Below, one piece after another: positions 10,019 through 19,324 of a stretch of 62,410 nucleotides of DNA. The translations under genes and the position numbers were made by a program. This DNA is from Mariniblastus sp. Lineage in GTDB: Bacteria; Planctomycetota; Planctomycetia; Pirellulales; Pirellulaceae. Each line of letters begins with the position of its first letter. Position 1 is the first letter of the stretch. The stretch is from NCBI GenBank assembly GCA_022447555.1, contig JAKVBF010000017.1, positions 24,132 through 86,541 of the forward strand. Direction: 5' to 3'. Below the pieces are notes generated by a model. The model saw only the letters and a program-made list of their open reading frames with translations, ran no database searches and was not told the DNA's origin.

Positions 10019-10429
10019 TTAGTTGGCGTTGCTGATCACTGGCAGTGGAAAACCATTTTCGAGATTGTCGCACTTCATCATGCGTTCAGCTGATCGTTTA
10101 GCGAAGGGGCGGCGATCCCCACAACGAAACCTGCTGCATCGATGCCTTGTCAGGTTTAAAGGGGCCATTGAATTATCTGCATTGCAGTAGCCTCGCCATA
10201 ACTCAGCGGCCTCGTATTGAGTGATTGAGCGACCGTAATTTTGACGATGATGGATCAGACCGGGGGCAAGGGAATTCCCAGCAGTTGATGTTAGGGTGGG
10301 ATAGCTGGAGTCGGGTGACGAAAATTTTTGTACTGGGGACTCGAGTGGGATTTCTTGCCCAGTAGACACGTGGTGAAACATTAGTAGCCAGAACGTCAGC
10401 AACAAGAGTTTCGAGCTAATTTGGAACAT
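10019..10429 (-). CDS. Small secreted protein of unknown function
   Basis: This 136-residue protein has a clear signal peptide (MFQISSKLLLLTFWLLMF, cleavage after STG) and GGAG six bases before the ATG, both favouring a real gene. The mature part is Ser/Pro-rich at first, then has four cysteines near the C-terminus (WRGYC, HRCSRFRC, MKCDN), which may form disulfides after export. No family recognised. It follows the DUF1598-like gene on the same strand only in the sense of lying upstream of it, about 230 bases away. Confidence 0.6.
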   Translation of the reverse strand: MFQISSKLLLLTFWLLMFHHVSTGQEIPLESPVQKFSSPDSSYPTLTSTAGNSLAPGLIHHRQNYGRSITQYEAAELWRGYCNADNSMAPLNLTRHRCSRFRCGDRRPFAKRSAERMMKCDNLENGFPLPVISNAN

Positions 10430-10764
10430 GTTTTCACTCCATTGTTCGTTACCTTGGGACCACTTTTAAATTGGTCGTCCGGTTCGTTCTAGTTGAAACT
10501 GGCTATGATTGGGCCATCTTATTTGGCCGATTTTGCATCGGTTTCACATGGGTTCTGTTGCGTTGGTTTAATCCGAATCGGTCAGGGAGGTAATGAGAAT
10601 CTAGGGTTACTGCCGGTTCGAACTGATTTAATGCGAGTCGCCGAGCTTGGGATTGGGGTTTTAGCGGATGTTCCGGATTGGCAACTGGGAGAGAACTGCT
10701 GGGGGGCCGGGAAGCACTCCGATTAGCAATGGGGCAAAAAATCAAAAGGGAATGAACGGTATGA
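10430..10764. other. Intergenic stretch, nothing recognised
   Basis: 335 bases between two minus-strand genes. Frames here on either strand lack ribosome sites and family resemblance. It must hold the promoter of the small secreted protein. No hairpin with a T-run was seen after the ATPase gene. Confidence 0.4.
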
Positions 10765-13700
10765 TCAGACGACCTTTTTAGAATCTTGCCAGAGGCCCTC
10801 AACATCGGAAAGGTTGACGGGTGATTCGTTTTCGTTGGGGTAATAAATCAGTTCATGTCGTAATTTCTTCTCAGCTTGCTGGTCATTCGCCAAGGCCGAT
10901 AGTTCATATTCCAGATCCGGATCAACGTCGTCTATGTCTAGTTGGATGAGAGAATCGTCCCGTCCAGATGAGGTGTAGCACTCATCGGAATCGGATGTAG
11001 ACGAATAGAATTTCGGTTTTTCAGGCGCGTAATGAGCGGGCGATGCATTGGACTCGGCGACGTCGGAATGGTGAGGCAGCGTTTTTACAGTGGCCTGCAT
11101 GTCATAAAACATTTGGGCCATATGATCGTGGCAGGTAAACATTAAAAGCTGGTGCCCTTTTTTTGAAAACTCGCAGAGGAGTTTGGCTGCAGCCCGTGCT
11201 CGTTTCGAGTCGAAATTTACCAAGACATCATCCAGCACCATGGGTAACACCGTTCCACGTTTTGCAAACGCACCAATCAATGCTAGGCGTAAGCTTAGGT
11301 AGACAGCTTCGCGAGTTCCACGGCTAAGTCGTTGGACGGTGAGGGTTTCTTTTTGGGCCGTATCGCACAACAACTCTTGCCCGGCGATACGTGTCCAAAT
11401 GCGGTTGTACTTACCGTCCGTTAGTTGATTGAGGTAGGCGGATGCCTCTTTGAGCGTTTCGGGCTGACGTTTTGCTTCGTATTTTTCCCGAATCGAGTCC
11501 AACATGGATGCGCTGGTTGCCAGCACCTGCCAGTTTTTTCTGTGGACGTCAATTTGACTCTCAATCGCATTCAACTCTAGCCTTGCCTCGTCTAATCGGG
11601 TGTCTTCACCAAGCATTTTGAGTTCGAGTGAAAATTCCCCTCTTTGTTCATGTAGCTTAGTTTGGGCCTCGCGGGATTGGTCGATGTCCGTTTGCAGGTC
11701 CTGCCAACGCTGTTCTAGTCCTGTAGGTCCTTGGTCCATGAGATCGGCTATATCTTTTTCATCATATTGGTTGCCAAGGGCAGCTTTGATTTGTTGGGTT
11801 AGATTGTCGCGTTGCTCGATAAATTTGGAACGCTGCAAATGAGTCTGTTGTAGCTCGCGGAATTCATCTTCGGTTCCGGTGCCTGCGGCAGTTAAAACCC
11901 CCTGCTTCTTTCCCCGGTATTTGTCAAGTTCGCGTCGCGTTCTCGCGAGCCGACCTCTTAGCCCCCGATACTTAGTCACTAGATCTTTACGTTGGCGGAC
12001 AAGGGAGCATTGTTTTTGCATTTCCGCGTTAAGGTGGGCGAGTTGGTCCGTGATATCTTGTGCCCGGTAATCCAGCCCAGAATCATCAAGTAAAGCGGTG
12101 ACGCGGGACCGTAGGTTATCTAATTCCTTGGTTCTTTCAGTCAGTTCTGTTTTGAGCCCGTCCAATCGAAAGACGGAGTCAGCAATGCGGTTGGTTCGCT
12201 GGATAATCTCTTTTAATTGAAGAGGTTCTAACGCTTCGGGCAAACCTGCTGTTCTTAGAAGTCCTTCCCATTTTTGTTGGGCGATTTCCAATTCGTATTG
12301 TTGATCGCTCTCGCTGCGTTTGAGCTCTTCCACAGTTTCAAGTGTTGAGAAAACACTGTCTTCCAATGGTGCAAGCGTCTCCAGTCTCGCCATTTGCCCT
12401 TCGGCATCCAACAGGGCGATGTCAAAGTCAGGGAGTCCTTTTGGCAGGCTTTGACTGACTTCCTTGACTTCTGTCTCGCAACGTTGAAGCTGTTGGCGCA
12501 AGGCACTTGTTTGGTGGCGGAAATCGGCTAGTGATCTGCCGGCCATTCGTTGCCACCTGAATTTAAGACCGCTGAAAACAAGGCCGCATAGGGCTCCGGC
12601 GATCATCATGGCTATTCCCAGCGTAATGTTTGAATTGCCTGATAGTGCCCCGCCGTAAAGAAGGTCGAGAAATCCAAACCCAAAGAGTGTGAAGCCGGAA
12701 ACAAAAACAAGGCCCAATCTGGCTAATTTCGAAATAGAAAAGATTTGGTCGGTAATCACGTCACCAATGTCACGTTTTAAATGATCGCGAGAATGGTTGA
12801 GTTGGTTAAATCGTTTTTTAAGTTCGATCCGTCGGCGCAGCCGCGTTACAAGTTTGGATGTTTCCTCGATGGTTCCGGTCGTTGCTCCCTCTTCTAATTT
12901 CTTGTTCAGCCGCTCTTGTTGTTGCATCAATTCGAATTCAGATTTTTCCACATCCGATATGAGTTGTCGTTGTTTTTTTCGTTGTTCTAATAAATGTTTT
13001 GCAGCACGTTTTAGCCGCGGTAAGCCTCGCTTTTCTAAATTGCGAACGTCCTTGGTTCGAATGTTCAGCTGGTTACCTAGGCCTTCGGCCTCTCCAACGA
13101 CGCTGTTTTCAATTAAATCGACTTCGTCACGAAGGCGGTCAACTTGCCGGTGAAGGGATTCGACCCATGGTGCATGTTCGGTGATGGCTGCGATCCTAGA
13201 CCTCTGTGCCCACAACCTTCGGTTGATAGGAAGGCTGATCGCTGCATTTTTGGTTTCCCGTCCCCGTTGTTTGATTTGTTCGATTTTGGATCTAAGGGCA
13301 GCGATTTTTTGGTTGTATCGATCAAGCTGCGCAAGGTCCAGGTCGCGTTGTTCTGGCAAGATTCCAATTGCGGTGATTTGCTCCGTTAATGTGTGTCGCA
13401 TTTGCCAGCGATTGCTTATCTGTGTGGCGATTTCGAATAGCCTCGATTGCTGTTCAAGATTTGTAATCGATTTTGCGATGGCTTCGGATTCTTTTTTAAG
13501 ATGGCCGGTTTCGGTGAGTAAGCGTTCCCATCGCTTTGAGCCTTTTTGCAATTCTTCGATTTCTCGAGACAGTGACGATTTTTGCGTTTCGAGCGTCTGA
13601 AGTTTTGATGACCGCAGGGCGTCGTCGGCGAGAAGACGGTGCCTTCTGCTTTTTAAATCCTGCATTACATCAATTAATGACACCCGATCCAAGCCACTCG

Positions 13701-14169
13701 TAAGTTTGTACAGCATTTCGCTGGCGTCGGTGCAATTCAGTGAGTTTAATTCTTGAATTTCACGTAGACCAATTGCAAAAACATTGTTGAAGATTGACTC
13801 GTCAATTTCACAGAGGAGTTGGTTTAGTTGGCTTTGACCATAGGCATTGCCATCTGAAGAATCGGTTACGGTCAGGGAGTCGGATGCCAAAGAACAAATG
13901 GAATCTTCAAGTTTTCGTTTTATTTGGTAAGTTCCCAACGGCGAGGTGATGCGGACCGCACCGCCCGGTTGACCACCGTAAACGGGAGGAAAGTATTTCT
14001 CTAGGCGTTCTTCCGTGAAACCAAACATCATGGACCGGACGAATTGCATTAATGTGGTTTTTCCAGCCTCGTTTTGGCCGTAAAAAACGGTCACCTCACG
14101 GGACAGTGATTCAATCGTCAGGCCTTTCCAGACACCAAACCCGTCCACTTGGATATCTTGAATTTTCAT
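10765..14169 (-). CDS. Rad50/SbcC-like (YhaN-like) AAA ATPase with central membrane hairpin
   Basis: This 1134-residue ATPase is the likely motor partner of the nuclease encoded just upstream; such pairs process DNA ends. The N-terminus has Walker A GQNEAGKTT at residues 31-39. Long coiled coils follow on both sides of the centre. The C-terminal lobe carries the ABC signature LSRGTREAVYLSLRLAL (about residue 946), Walker B PMVLDDVLVNFD, and the switch histidine in FTCHDHM. At about residues 478-540, where Rad50 would have its zinc hook, there is no CxxC; instead two hydrophobic helices (FVSGFTLFGFGFLDLLYGG and GIAMMIAGALCGLVFSGL) are separated by a short polar turn. A roughly 110-residue acidic tail follows the ATPase lobe. 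AGGA lies about nine bases before the ATG, and the gap to the nuclease gene is 53 bases, so one transcript is likely. Confidence 0.85.
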   Translation of the reverse strand: MKIQDIQVDGFGVWKGLTIESLSREVTVFYGQNEAGKTTLMQFVRSMMFGFTEERLEKYFPPVYGGQPGGAVRITSPLGTYQIKRKLEDSICSLASDSLTVTDSSDGNAYGQSQLNQLLCEIDESIFNNVFAIGLREIQELNSLNCTDASEMLYKLTSGLDRVSLIDVMQDLKSRRHRLLADDALRSSKLQTLETQKSSLSREIEELQKGSKRWERLLTETGHLKKESEAIAKSITNLEQQSRLFEIATQISNRWQMRHTLTEQITAIGILPEQRDLDLAQLDRYNQKIAALRSKIEQIKQRGRETKNAAISLPINRRLWAQRSRIAAITEHAPWVESLHRQVDRLRDEVDLIENSVVGEAEGLGNQLNIRTKDVRNLEKRGLPRLKRAAKHLLEQRKKQRQLISDVEKSEFELMQQQERLNKKLEEGATTGTIEETSKLVTRLRRRIELKKRFNQLNHSRDHLKRDIGDVITDQIFSISKLARLGLVFVSGFTLFGFGFLDLLYGGALSGNSNITLGIAMMIAGALCGLVFSGLKFRWQRMAGRSLADFRHQTSALRQQLQRCETEVKEVSQSLPKGLPDFDIALLDAEGQMARLETLAPLEDSVFSTLETVEELKRSESDQQYELEIAQQKWEGLLRTAGLPEALEPLQLKEIIQRTNRIADSVFRLDGLKTELTERTKELDNLRSRVTALLDDSGLDYRAQDITDQLAHLNAEMQKQCSLVRQRKDLVTKYRGLRGRLARTRRELDKYRGKKQGVLTAAGTGTEDEFRELQQTHLQRSKFIEQRDNLTQQIKAALGNQYDEKDIADLMDQGPTGLEQRWQDLQTDIDQSREAQTKLHEQRGEFSLELKMLGEDTRLDEARLELNAIESQIDVHRKNWQVLATSASMLDSIREKYEAKRQPETLKEASAYLNQLTDGKYNRIWTRIAGQELLCDTAQKETLTVQRLSRGTREAVYLSLRLALIGAFAKRGTVLPMVLDDVLVNFDSKRARAAAKLLCEFSKKGHQLLMFTCHDHMAQMFYDMQATVKTLPHHSDVAESNASPAHYAPEKPKFYSSTSDSDECYTSSGRDDSLIQLDIDDVDPDLEYELSALANDQQAEKKLRHELIYYPNENESPVNLSDVEGLWQDSKKVV

Positions 14170-14222
14170 GATGGCGATTCCTGCATAGTTTGCTTTTTGT
14201 GCTGCTTAATAATTGGCTGGGT

Positions 14223-15491
14223 CTAGGTGGATTCAGGATCGTCCGGAGAAGAGATCGTTGGTGGCTGGTCATTACTTAAATCCGTCGCCATGTAGTCCAC
14301 TCCAATCATGATTGATTCATTCAAAATTTCCGCTCGTGTTTCTTGGGTGAGCTGTGCCATTCCGGCAAAAGAACCATGCTTGAATTGTTTGGGTAAAAAC
14401 TCTTGAAGCGAGATTCCCAGTCGTTCATCGTTTTGGAAACGGCCAATCGCTCGGAGGTACTCGCCTAGAATGGTGTCTTCGTCAAACCATTGGCCCGGGA
14501 GCTGTTTTGGGGGTTCAATGGAGACAGAGGTCGTCCACAAACAACCGTGACTCGCTGCCCCAAATTCAGTTCTCAACCATTCGGTCAATGCATTTCTTCG
14601 AGCCGCTTGGCGAAAGCTTGGATTCAATTCGCCAGTTGTTAAAAGATGCCAATGTATGAGTGCATTCTTTTGGGGTGCATCCCGAGATATTTTTGAGGCT
14701 CGTTCGGCCAGCGTGTTTTTCAACGCGTCGACAGAGGTGTCTTCTGAAACATTGATTATTTGAGGCAGCCAACGAATACAATCGGTTTCGATTTTTGAAA
14801 GTCGCAACTCTTGCTCGCCATCGACCTGGGCGAGGGTGCAACCACAAGAACCGGTTTCAAAAACGGATCTTCCCTGAGGGGTTCCAGGGTAGACGATCCA
14901 ACCATCCGTCGTTTTCTTCTCAAGTGATGTGTGTCGTCCTCCCATCGCCCAGTACCGGATATTTGACTTTTCGGTAAGAGCTGGTTCGATTTCACCGTGG
15001 GTGAAGGCAATCGGGAAGGGCGTGTTTGGGCTGGCGAAAAAGTCAGAGAATTCGTCTCGGTCTACCGCAAATGCGGCGCCCATGATCGTGGCGACGGGGG
15101 TGCCGTTTTTGTGATGTTGAACCACCTCGACATCGGAGGAGCTGAAAGTGATGACGTTGCAAGGCAGTTCCATACCGCTGGGCAAGTGATTGGGAGGATC
15201 GACTTGACCGGCCACCCAGTAAACAGTGATTTTTCGTTCCATTAATCGATTGAATTGTTCAATTAAAAAAGCAAAAGATCGTGGGCCTGACGTTTTGGGG
15301 TCGAAAAGATCGCCGGACAAAAGTACAAAATCGACGCGTTCGGCGATTGCTTCGTCAAAGACTCGAAAGGCTGCTTCGTAGGGTGCATTCGCGAGGGAAG
15401 ACTTCAGATGAGGCGGTAATTCAGCCACGCCTCGGATCGGTTGATCCAGGTGTAGATCCGAAGCGTGAATGTATTTGAAGGTTTCCGCCAT
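14223..15491 (-). CDS. Mre11/SbcD-like (YhaO-like) DNA-repair metallophosphoesterase
   Basis: The product is 422 residues from the ATG at 15491, which has a near-ideal AAGGAGGG site eight bases upstream; a longer frame to 15590 lacks this support. The N-terminus has the calcineurin-like metal motifs: IHASDLHLDQP (D and H ligands, near residue 9), LSGDLFDP (about 60), the GQVDPPNH segment where family members usually show GNHD, and THGE. The missing GNHD asparagine-histidine in its usual form is notable, but the H and D are nearby. The protein should act as the nuclease subunit with the ATPase that follows it by 53 bases. Family: SbcD/Mre11, closest in layout to Bacillus YhaO. Confidence 0.85.
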   Translation of the reverse strand: MAETFKYIHASDLHLDQPIRGVAELPPHLKSSLANAPYEAAFRVFDEAIAERVDFVLLSGDLFDPKTSGPRSFAFLIEQFNRLMERKITVYWVAGQVDPPNHLPSGMELPCNVITFSSSDVEVVQHHKNGTPVATIMGAAFAVDRDEFSDFFASPNTPFPIAFTHGEIEPALTEKSNIRYWAMGGRHTSLEKKTTDGWIVYPGTPQGRSVFETGSCGCTLAQVDGEQELRLSKIETDCIRWLPQIINVSEDTSVDALKNTLAERASKISRDAPQKNALIHWHLLTTGELNPSFRQAARRNALTEWLRTEFGAASHGCLWTTSVSIEPPKQLPGQWFDEDTILGEYLRAIGRFQNDERLGISLQEFLPKQFKHGSFAGMAQLTQETRAEILNESIMIGVDYMATDLSNDQPPTISSPDDPEST

Positions 15492-15786
15492 CGTGAGCCC
15501 TCCTTGCCGTTGGCTTATGTTTGGCTTGCGTCGAGCGTTAACCTCTCCATGGCAACGCTGTAAGCATCTTGCAGATTGCAACCTCGCCACATTCAGTCGA
15601 CAGGCAAAATAGCGGTCTGAAAATAATACTCAGTGTGAATTTTATCCAATCAGCTACCCCCGTCCTAGATCAATCAACCCTGGTTGACGATCTTCCGATT
15701 GGATGGGGCATAGACGGCGCGACGGTGACAGCCGACAATCGCCCACATCAATGGTTCCCTGCTAGCAATCACCGGACAAAAACACC

Positions 15787-16860
15787 ATGGCTGCGTTCAT
15801 ATTTGTTATCTGCCAAAACGGCGCTGAATCCGCCTGTAAGAATGAAATTGCTAATAACTATCCCCAGCTTCGATTAGCCTTTTCCCGTCCAGGATTCATT
15901 ACCTTCAAGGTCGAGTCGGGGGCTTTGTCGGAAAAGTTTTTTCTTAAATCAACACTGGCTCGGTCTTATGGTTGGTCGCTTGGTCATCAAACGTCTGATT
16001 GCTCCAAAGATTTAATCCAATCCCTCTTAAAACAGCCCGATCTTTCTGAGGCGAAACACCTTCACCTCTGGCAGCGAGATTCGGCCATTCCAGGAAAGCG
16101 TGGTTTTGAACCGGGTGAGACGGCCTTGGTTTCAGAGTTGGCTAAGCAAATTCAAACACAGTTGCCAGCGGATTCCTCGCTTCCGATCAACCGATTGGCC
16201 CAGCCTGATGATTTAGTCTTGGACGTTATTTTGGTAGAACCGAATCAGTGGTGGTTTGGATATCACTATGCGACCAGTCCACCTTTAAGATGGCCGGGGG
16301 GGGTGCCGCTGATCGATCGTGACGTGGACTGTATCAGTCGCGCGTATCTCAAATTGGAAGAAGCTTTGTTGTGGTCCGGTATTCGAATCAAGATGGGTGA
16401 TGTTTGCTTGGAAATTGGAAGTGCGCCTGGAGGTTCTTGTCAATTACTGCTCGAAAAAGGAGCCAGCGTCTTAGCCGTAGATCCTGCCGACTTGGAACCT
16501 GAAATTTTGGCCAACGAAAAGCTCACTCATTTGAAATGCCGTGGTCGGGATGTTCGGAAAAGGGATCTTAAAAATATTCGTTGGCTATTTGCCGATTTAA
16601 ATGTAGCTCCAAGCTATACCCTTGATACGGTTGAGGAGATCGTAGCGAATCAGCACGTTGTCCATTTGCAGGGAATGCTCTTGACCCTGAAACTGGCTGA
16701 TTTGAAGATCGTTCATGAGGTTCCAGCCATGATTGAGCGAGTCAAAAAAATGGGTTTTAATCTCGTTAGATCTAGGCAGTTAGCATTCAATCGAAACGAA
16801 TACTGCATGATGGCAGTTCGCGACCAATTCGCATTGAGGGCATCTAGAAAAAAAAGTTGA
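15787..16860 (+). CDS. RlmM/FtsJ-like 2'-O-ribose RNA methyltransferase
   Basis: The 357-residue product has an N-terminal THUMP-like RNA-binding part (about 1-170) and a Rossmann methyltransferase part. The SAM loop EIGSAPGGSCQLLL and the acidic AVDPADL are those of the FtsJ/RlmM group. The catalytic K-D-K-E tetrad can be placed: K in AYLKLEEA, D in FADLNVAP, K in LTLKLAD, E in NRNEYC. In E. coli RlmM methylates C2498 of 23S rRNA; the same target is plausible here but not shown. The ATG at 15787 has only a weak ribosome site. It converges on the kinase gene 20 bases away. Confidence 0.85.
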   Translation: MAAFIFVICQNGAESACKNEIANNYPQLRLAFSRPGFITFKVESGALSEKFFLKSTLARSYGWSLGHQTSDCSKDLIQSLLKQPDLSEAKHLHLWQRDSAIPGKRGFEPGETALVSELAKQIQTQLPADSSLPINRLAQPDDLVLDVILVEPNQWWFGYHYATSPPLRWPGGVPLIDRDVDCISRAYLKLEEALLWSGIRIKMGDVCLEIGSAPGGSCQLLLEKGASVLAVDPADLEPEILANEKLTHLKCRGRDVRKRDLKNIRWLFADLNVAPSYTLDTVEEIVANQHVVHLQGMLLTLKLADLKIVHEVPAMIERVKKMGFNLVRSRQLAFNRNEYCMMAVRDQFALRASRKKS

Positions 16861-16880
16861 CAGGCAACGTTTTGCTGGGA

Positions 16881-17777
16881 TTATTGCTTGCTTAAGTCTT
16901 CTTGTTTGACTTCCCGAATACGATTTAAGAAACGCTTGCAACTATCCATCCGTTTCCCAGGGTCCACGGTGAGGCATTGGTGTACGGCTTCGACTAATTT
17001 AGGATGTAAATTGGGTCGATGCTCGCGAATGTCGGTGAACCTTCTTGTGTCATGGGCTAGAGCTGCCAGTCCGGTCGTGTCGGTGGTTCCCCAGGGATGC
17101 TCGAAAGTAAGAACTCGATAAACCGTAACGCCAAAGGCGAAGAGGTCGACGCGCTGATCAGTATTTCGTCGCCGTACGATTTCGGGTGCCATGTATTGGG
17201 GTGTTCCGGTTCGATTCCCGGGTAACCGATAAGGCGCTCTATTGGGAACGGTCAAGCCGAAGTCAATCAATTTGAGAGATTCGAGGTTCTCTGCGCAGAT
17301 AAAATTTCGAGGACAAATATCACGATGAATGAACCCAGCATCATGAACTGCCTGTAAAGAAATAGCCATTTCTCGAATTAGGTTGAGTCGGAATGGAATG
17401 AAATTTTGATTTCGTTGTTTGACCAAGACGTTCACGCCGGGTCCATCGATGTATTCCATCAAGATGTACTCGATACCGGTAGTGGTGGTCCCAGATTCAA
17501 AGGTCTTTGCAACCAGAGGGTTATCAATTTCCATTCCAATTTCGGCCTCCGAAGGTTTGTTGAGGCCTTTGAATCGCGCTTGGAAGAGCTTTAGTTTCTC
17601 TTTGTCCAGCAATTTGATTCCATAGACATTGCCGGTGCCCATTTCTTTTGCGACATGGAACTTGGACATGGTTCCAGTGTAGGCGTGACGGTCGAGTGTG
17701 AAGCGGGCAGCAACATCTAAACGCCCGAGGTTTCCCCCAGCAGAGAAAGCGTTTTTGATTTTTTTGATGATGCCCAT
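16881..17777 (-). CDS. Serine/threonine protein kinase
   Basis: A soluble Hanks-type kinase of 298 residues with no membrane segment. The catalytic parts are present: the ATP lysine in YGIKLL, the HRDICPRNF loop (D and N), IDFGL for DFG, GTPQYMAPE for the activation segment, and DLFAFGVTVY. The glycine-rich loop is poorly kept (KEMGTGNVYG aligns near it), which is the one irregular part. The ATG at 17777 was preferred to a TTG three codons upstream. It stands alone; an upstream gap of about 200 bases separates it from accD. The substrate is unknown. Confidence 0.9.
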   Translation of the reverse strand: MGIIKKIKNAFSAGGNLGRLDVAARFTLDRHAYTGTMSKFHVAKEMGTGNVYGIKLLDKEKLKLFQARFKGLNKPSEAEIGMEIDNPLVAKTFESGTTTTGIEYILMEYIDGPGVNVLVKQRNQNFIPFRLNLIREMAISLQAVHDAGFIHRDICPRNFICAENLESLKLIDFGLTVPNRAPYRLPGNRTGTPQYMAPEIVRRRNTDQRVDLFAFGVTVYRVLTFEHPWGTTDTTGLAALAHDTRRFTDIREHRPNLHPKLVEAVHQCLTVDPGKRMDSCKRFLNRIREVKQEDLSKQ

Positions 17778-17981
17778 GAGCGCCAATTGTATAGGAAAGC
17801 TTAAACGAAGACCGTGAGGTGTGACCGAGCCATTTTACCTTTTAGCCTGGCGGAGTCGCACAGTCATTATTGGTGGCCGTTCTGCTCCTATTATATTTAC
17901 ATCGACGCAAATCCTATCCATGTTGATTCAGAATCTCTGGCTCTTTTTGATTTCATGAGTCCGGCGACATGAGGCTTCGGG

Positions 17982-18815
17982 TCACTTCCCGCAATAGTCG
18001 ATGGTTCTCGCAATTTCCTGTTTCAGCTTGTCCCGCGGAACGATTCGATCAATAAAACCGTGCTTTAACAGGAATTCACTGGTTTGAAACTCATCAGGTA
18101 ATTCGATCCGGATAGTGGCTTTAATCGTTCGAGGCCCTGCAAAGCCAATCAAAGCCTTGGGTTCGGCGAAGACGACATCTCCCAAAGAGGCAAAGCTGGC
18201 CGCGACTCCCCCCATGGTTGGATTGGTCAATACTGAGATAAAAAGCCCGCCCATTTTGTCATACCGCGCCAACGCAGACGAGACTTTTGCCATCTGCATT
18301 AAGGACAGAATTCCCTCATGCATTCGGGCTCCACCACCGGAACCGCTGATAATGATCAGTGGCAGATTCTGTTCCGTTGCCCGTTCAACCAGACGTGTCA
18401 GTCGCTCGCCTACGACGGAGCCCATACTGCCCATAATGAACTGGGAGTCAGTGATGCCGACCGCGACGCGACGAGCTCGAATCATTCCGGTGCCGGTAAT
18501 TGCGGCATCCGAAAGGCCGGTCTTTTTTTGTTCAGAAACTAAACGTTGGGCGTAGGGACGACTGTCGGCGAATTCTAGCGGGTCCGCTGGTAAAACATCG
18601 GTATCCCATTCCTCGAAAGTGCCGGTATCAAGAACTTGCTCAATGCGTTGCTTCCCGGATACGTACATATGAAAGTCGCATTCGGGACAAACGTTCAGAA
18701 GCTTCTCTGCTTCTTTGCGAATAATAGGCATCTTGCAACCGGGACATTTAATCCAAGTCCCTTCGGGGATGCCGCGCTTTTTTCGTTGATTCACAACGGG
18801 TGGAGTTTGAGTCAT
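17982..18815 (-). CDS. accD: Acetyl-CoA carboxylase carboxyltransferase subunit beta
   Basis: AccD transfers the carboxyl group from biotin to acetyl-CoA together with AccA, in the first committed step of fatty acid synthesis. The 277-residue protein begins with a four-cysteine zinc finger (CPGC and CPEC, about residues 24-46) that is typical of AccD, followed by the crotonase-like fold with [12 protein letters not shown] and [17 protein letters not shown]. Length and order match the family. accA and the biotin carboxylase genes are not next to it. The short palindrome GGAAC/GTTCC lies just upstream of the ATG. Confidence 0.95.
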   Translation of the reverse strand: MTQTPPVVNQRKKRGIPEGTWIKCPGCKMPIIRKEAEKLLNVCPECDFHMYVSGKQRIEQVLDTGTFEEWDTDVLPADPLEFADSRPYAQRLVSEQKKTGLSDAAITGTGMIRARRVAVGITDSQFIMGSMGSVVGERLTRLVERATEQNLPLIIISGSGGGARMHEGILSLMQMAKVSSALARYDKMGGLFISVLTNPTMGGVAASFASLGDVVFAEPKALIGFAGPRTIKATIRIELPDEFQTSEFLLKHGFIDRIVPRDKLKQEIARTIDYCGK

Positions 18816-19324
18816 CTAAATTTGGAACGGAAGTTCCTTCATGTTGTCTACCAGTCCCCATGAACTGGACTGACGAGCTAGTAAATTGAAGGCGTGTTTG
18901 GGCCGACTACGTGAACAAGTTTTCAAGAGGATAAGGAATACCTTGGAGCCTCTGGGTAGGGCTGATCGGGAACGCGGTACGCTCGAAGTAGCCTCGACTT
19001 AATTGTCGCATAAAAAGCAAACTCAATTCAACATCCAATCTGTGCAGGTTGTGGAAATCCGCATTAAAACCTCGGGAAAAGCGACAGACATGACAGACAT
19101 TAGAGTTGGCTGGGCCGATTTTTCTTTCTTCATCGCCCATACGGCCCGTGTTTTAAAGCACATTTGAAGTGGGAGCCGAATGATGAGATGCTTTGAATTA
19201 AAAACAACTCGGTCGATTTCTCACACTTTGCCTTGTACGATTCGTGCGGTTTTAGATTTGTCAAAGCTTGTTATTCTGTACGGTGAAACAACTTGTTTGG
19301 GTTCATCTGCATTCGGGATTTTAT
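18816..19324. other. Divergent intergenic region
   Basis: About 500 bases between the minus-strand accD and the plus-strand membrane protein, so it should contain both promoters. A 77-codon minus-strand frame at 18907-19140 has a CxxC but no ribosome site and no family resemblance, and I do not call it. No hairpin, repeat or RNA gene seen. Confidence 0.4.

Noticed and set aside
10609-10630. CCGGTTCGAACTGA as a tRNA T-loop
   Set aside because: No acceptor stem, D-arm or anticodon arm can be drawn around it.
18907-19140. A 77-codon minus-strand frame with a CxxC (CHVC)
   Set aside because: No ribosome site and no resemblance to a known family; it lies in a divergent promoter region.
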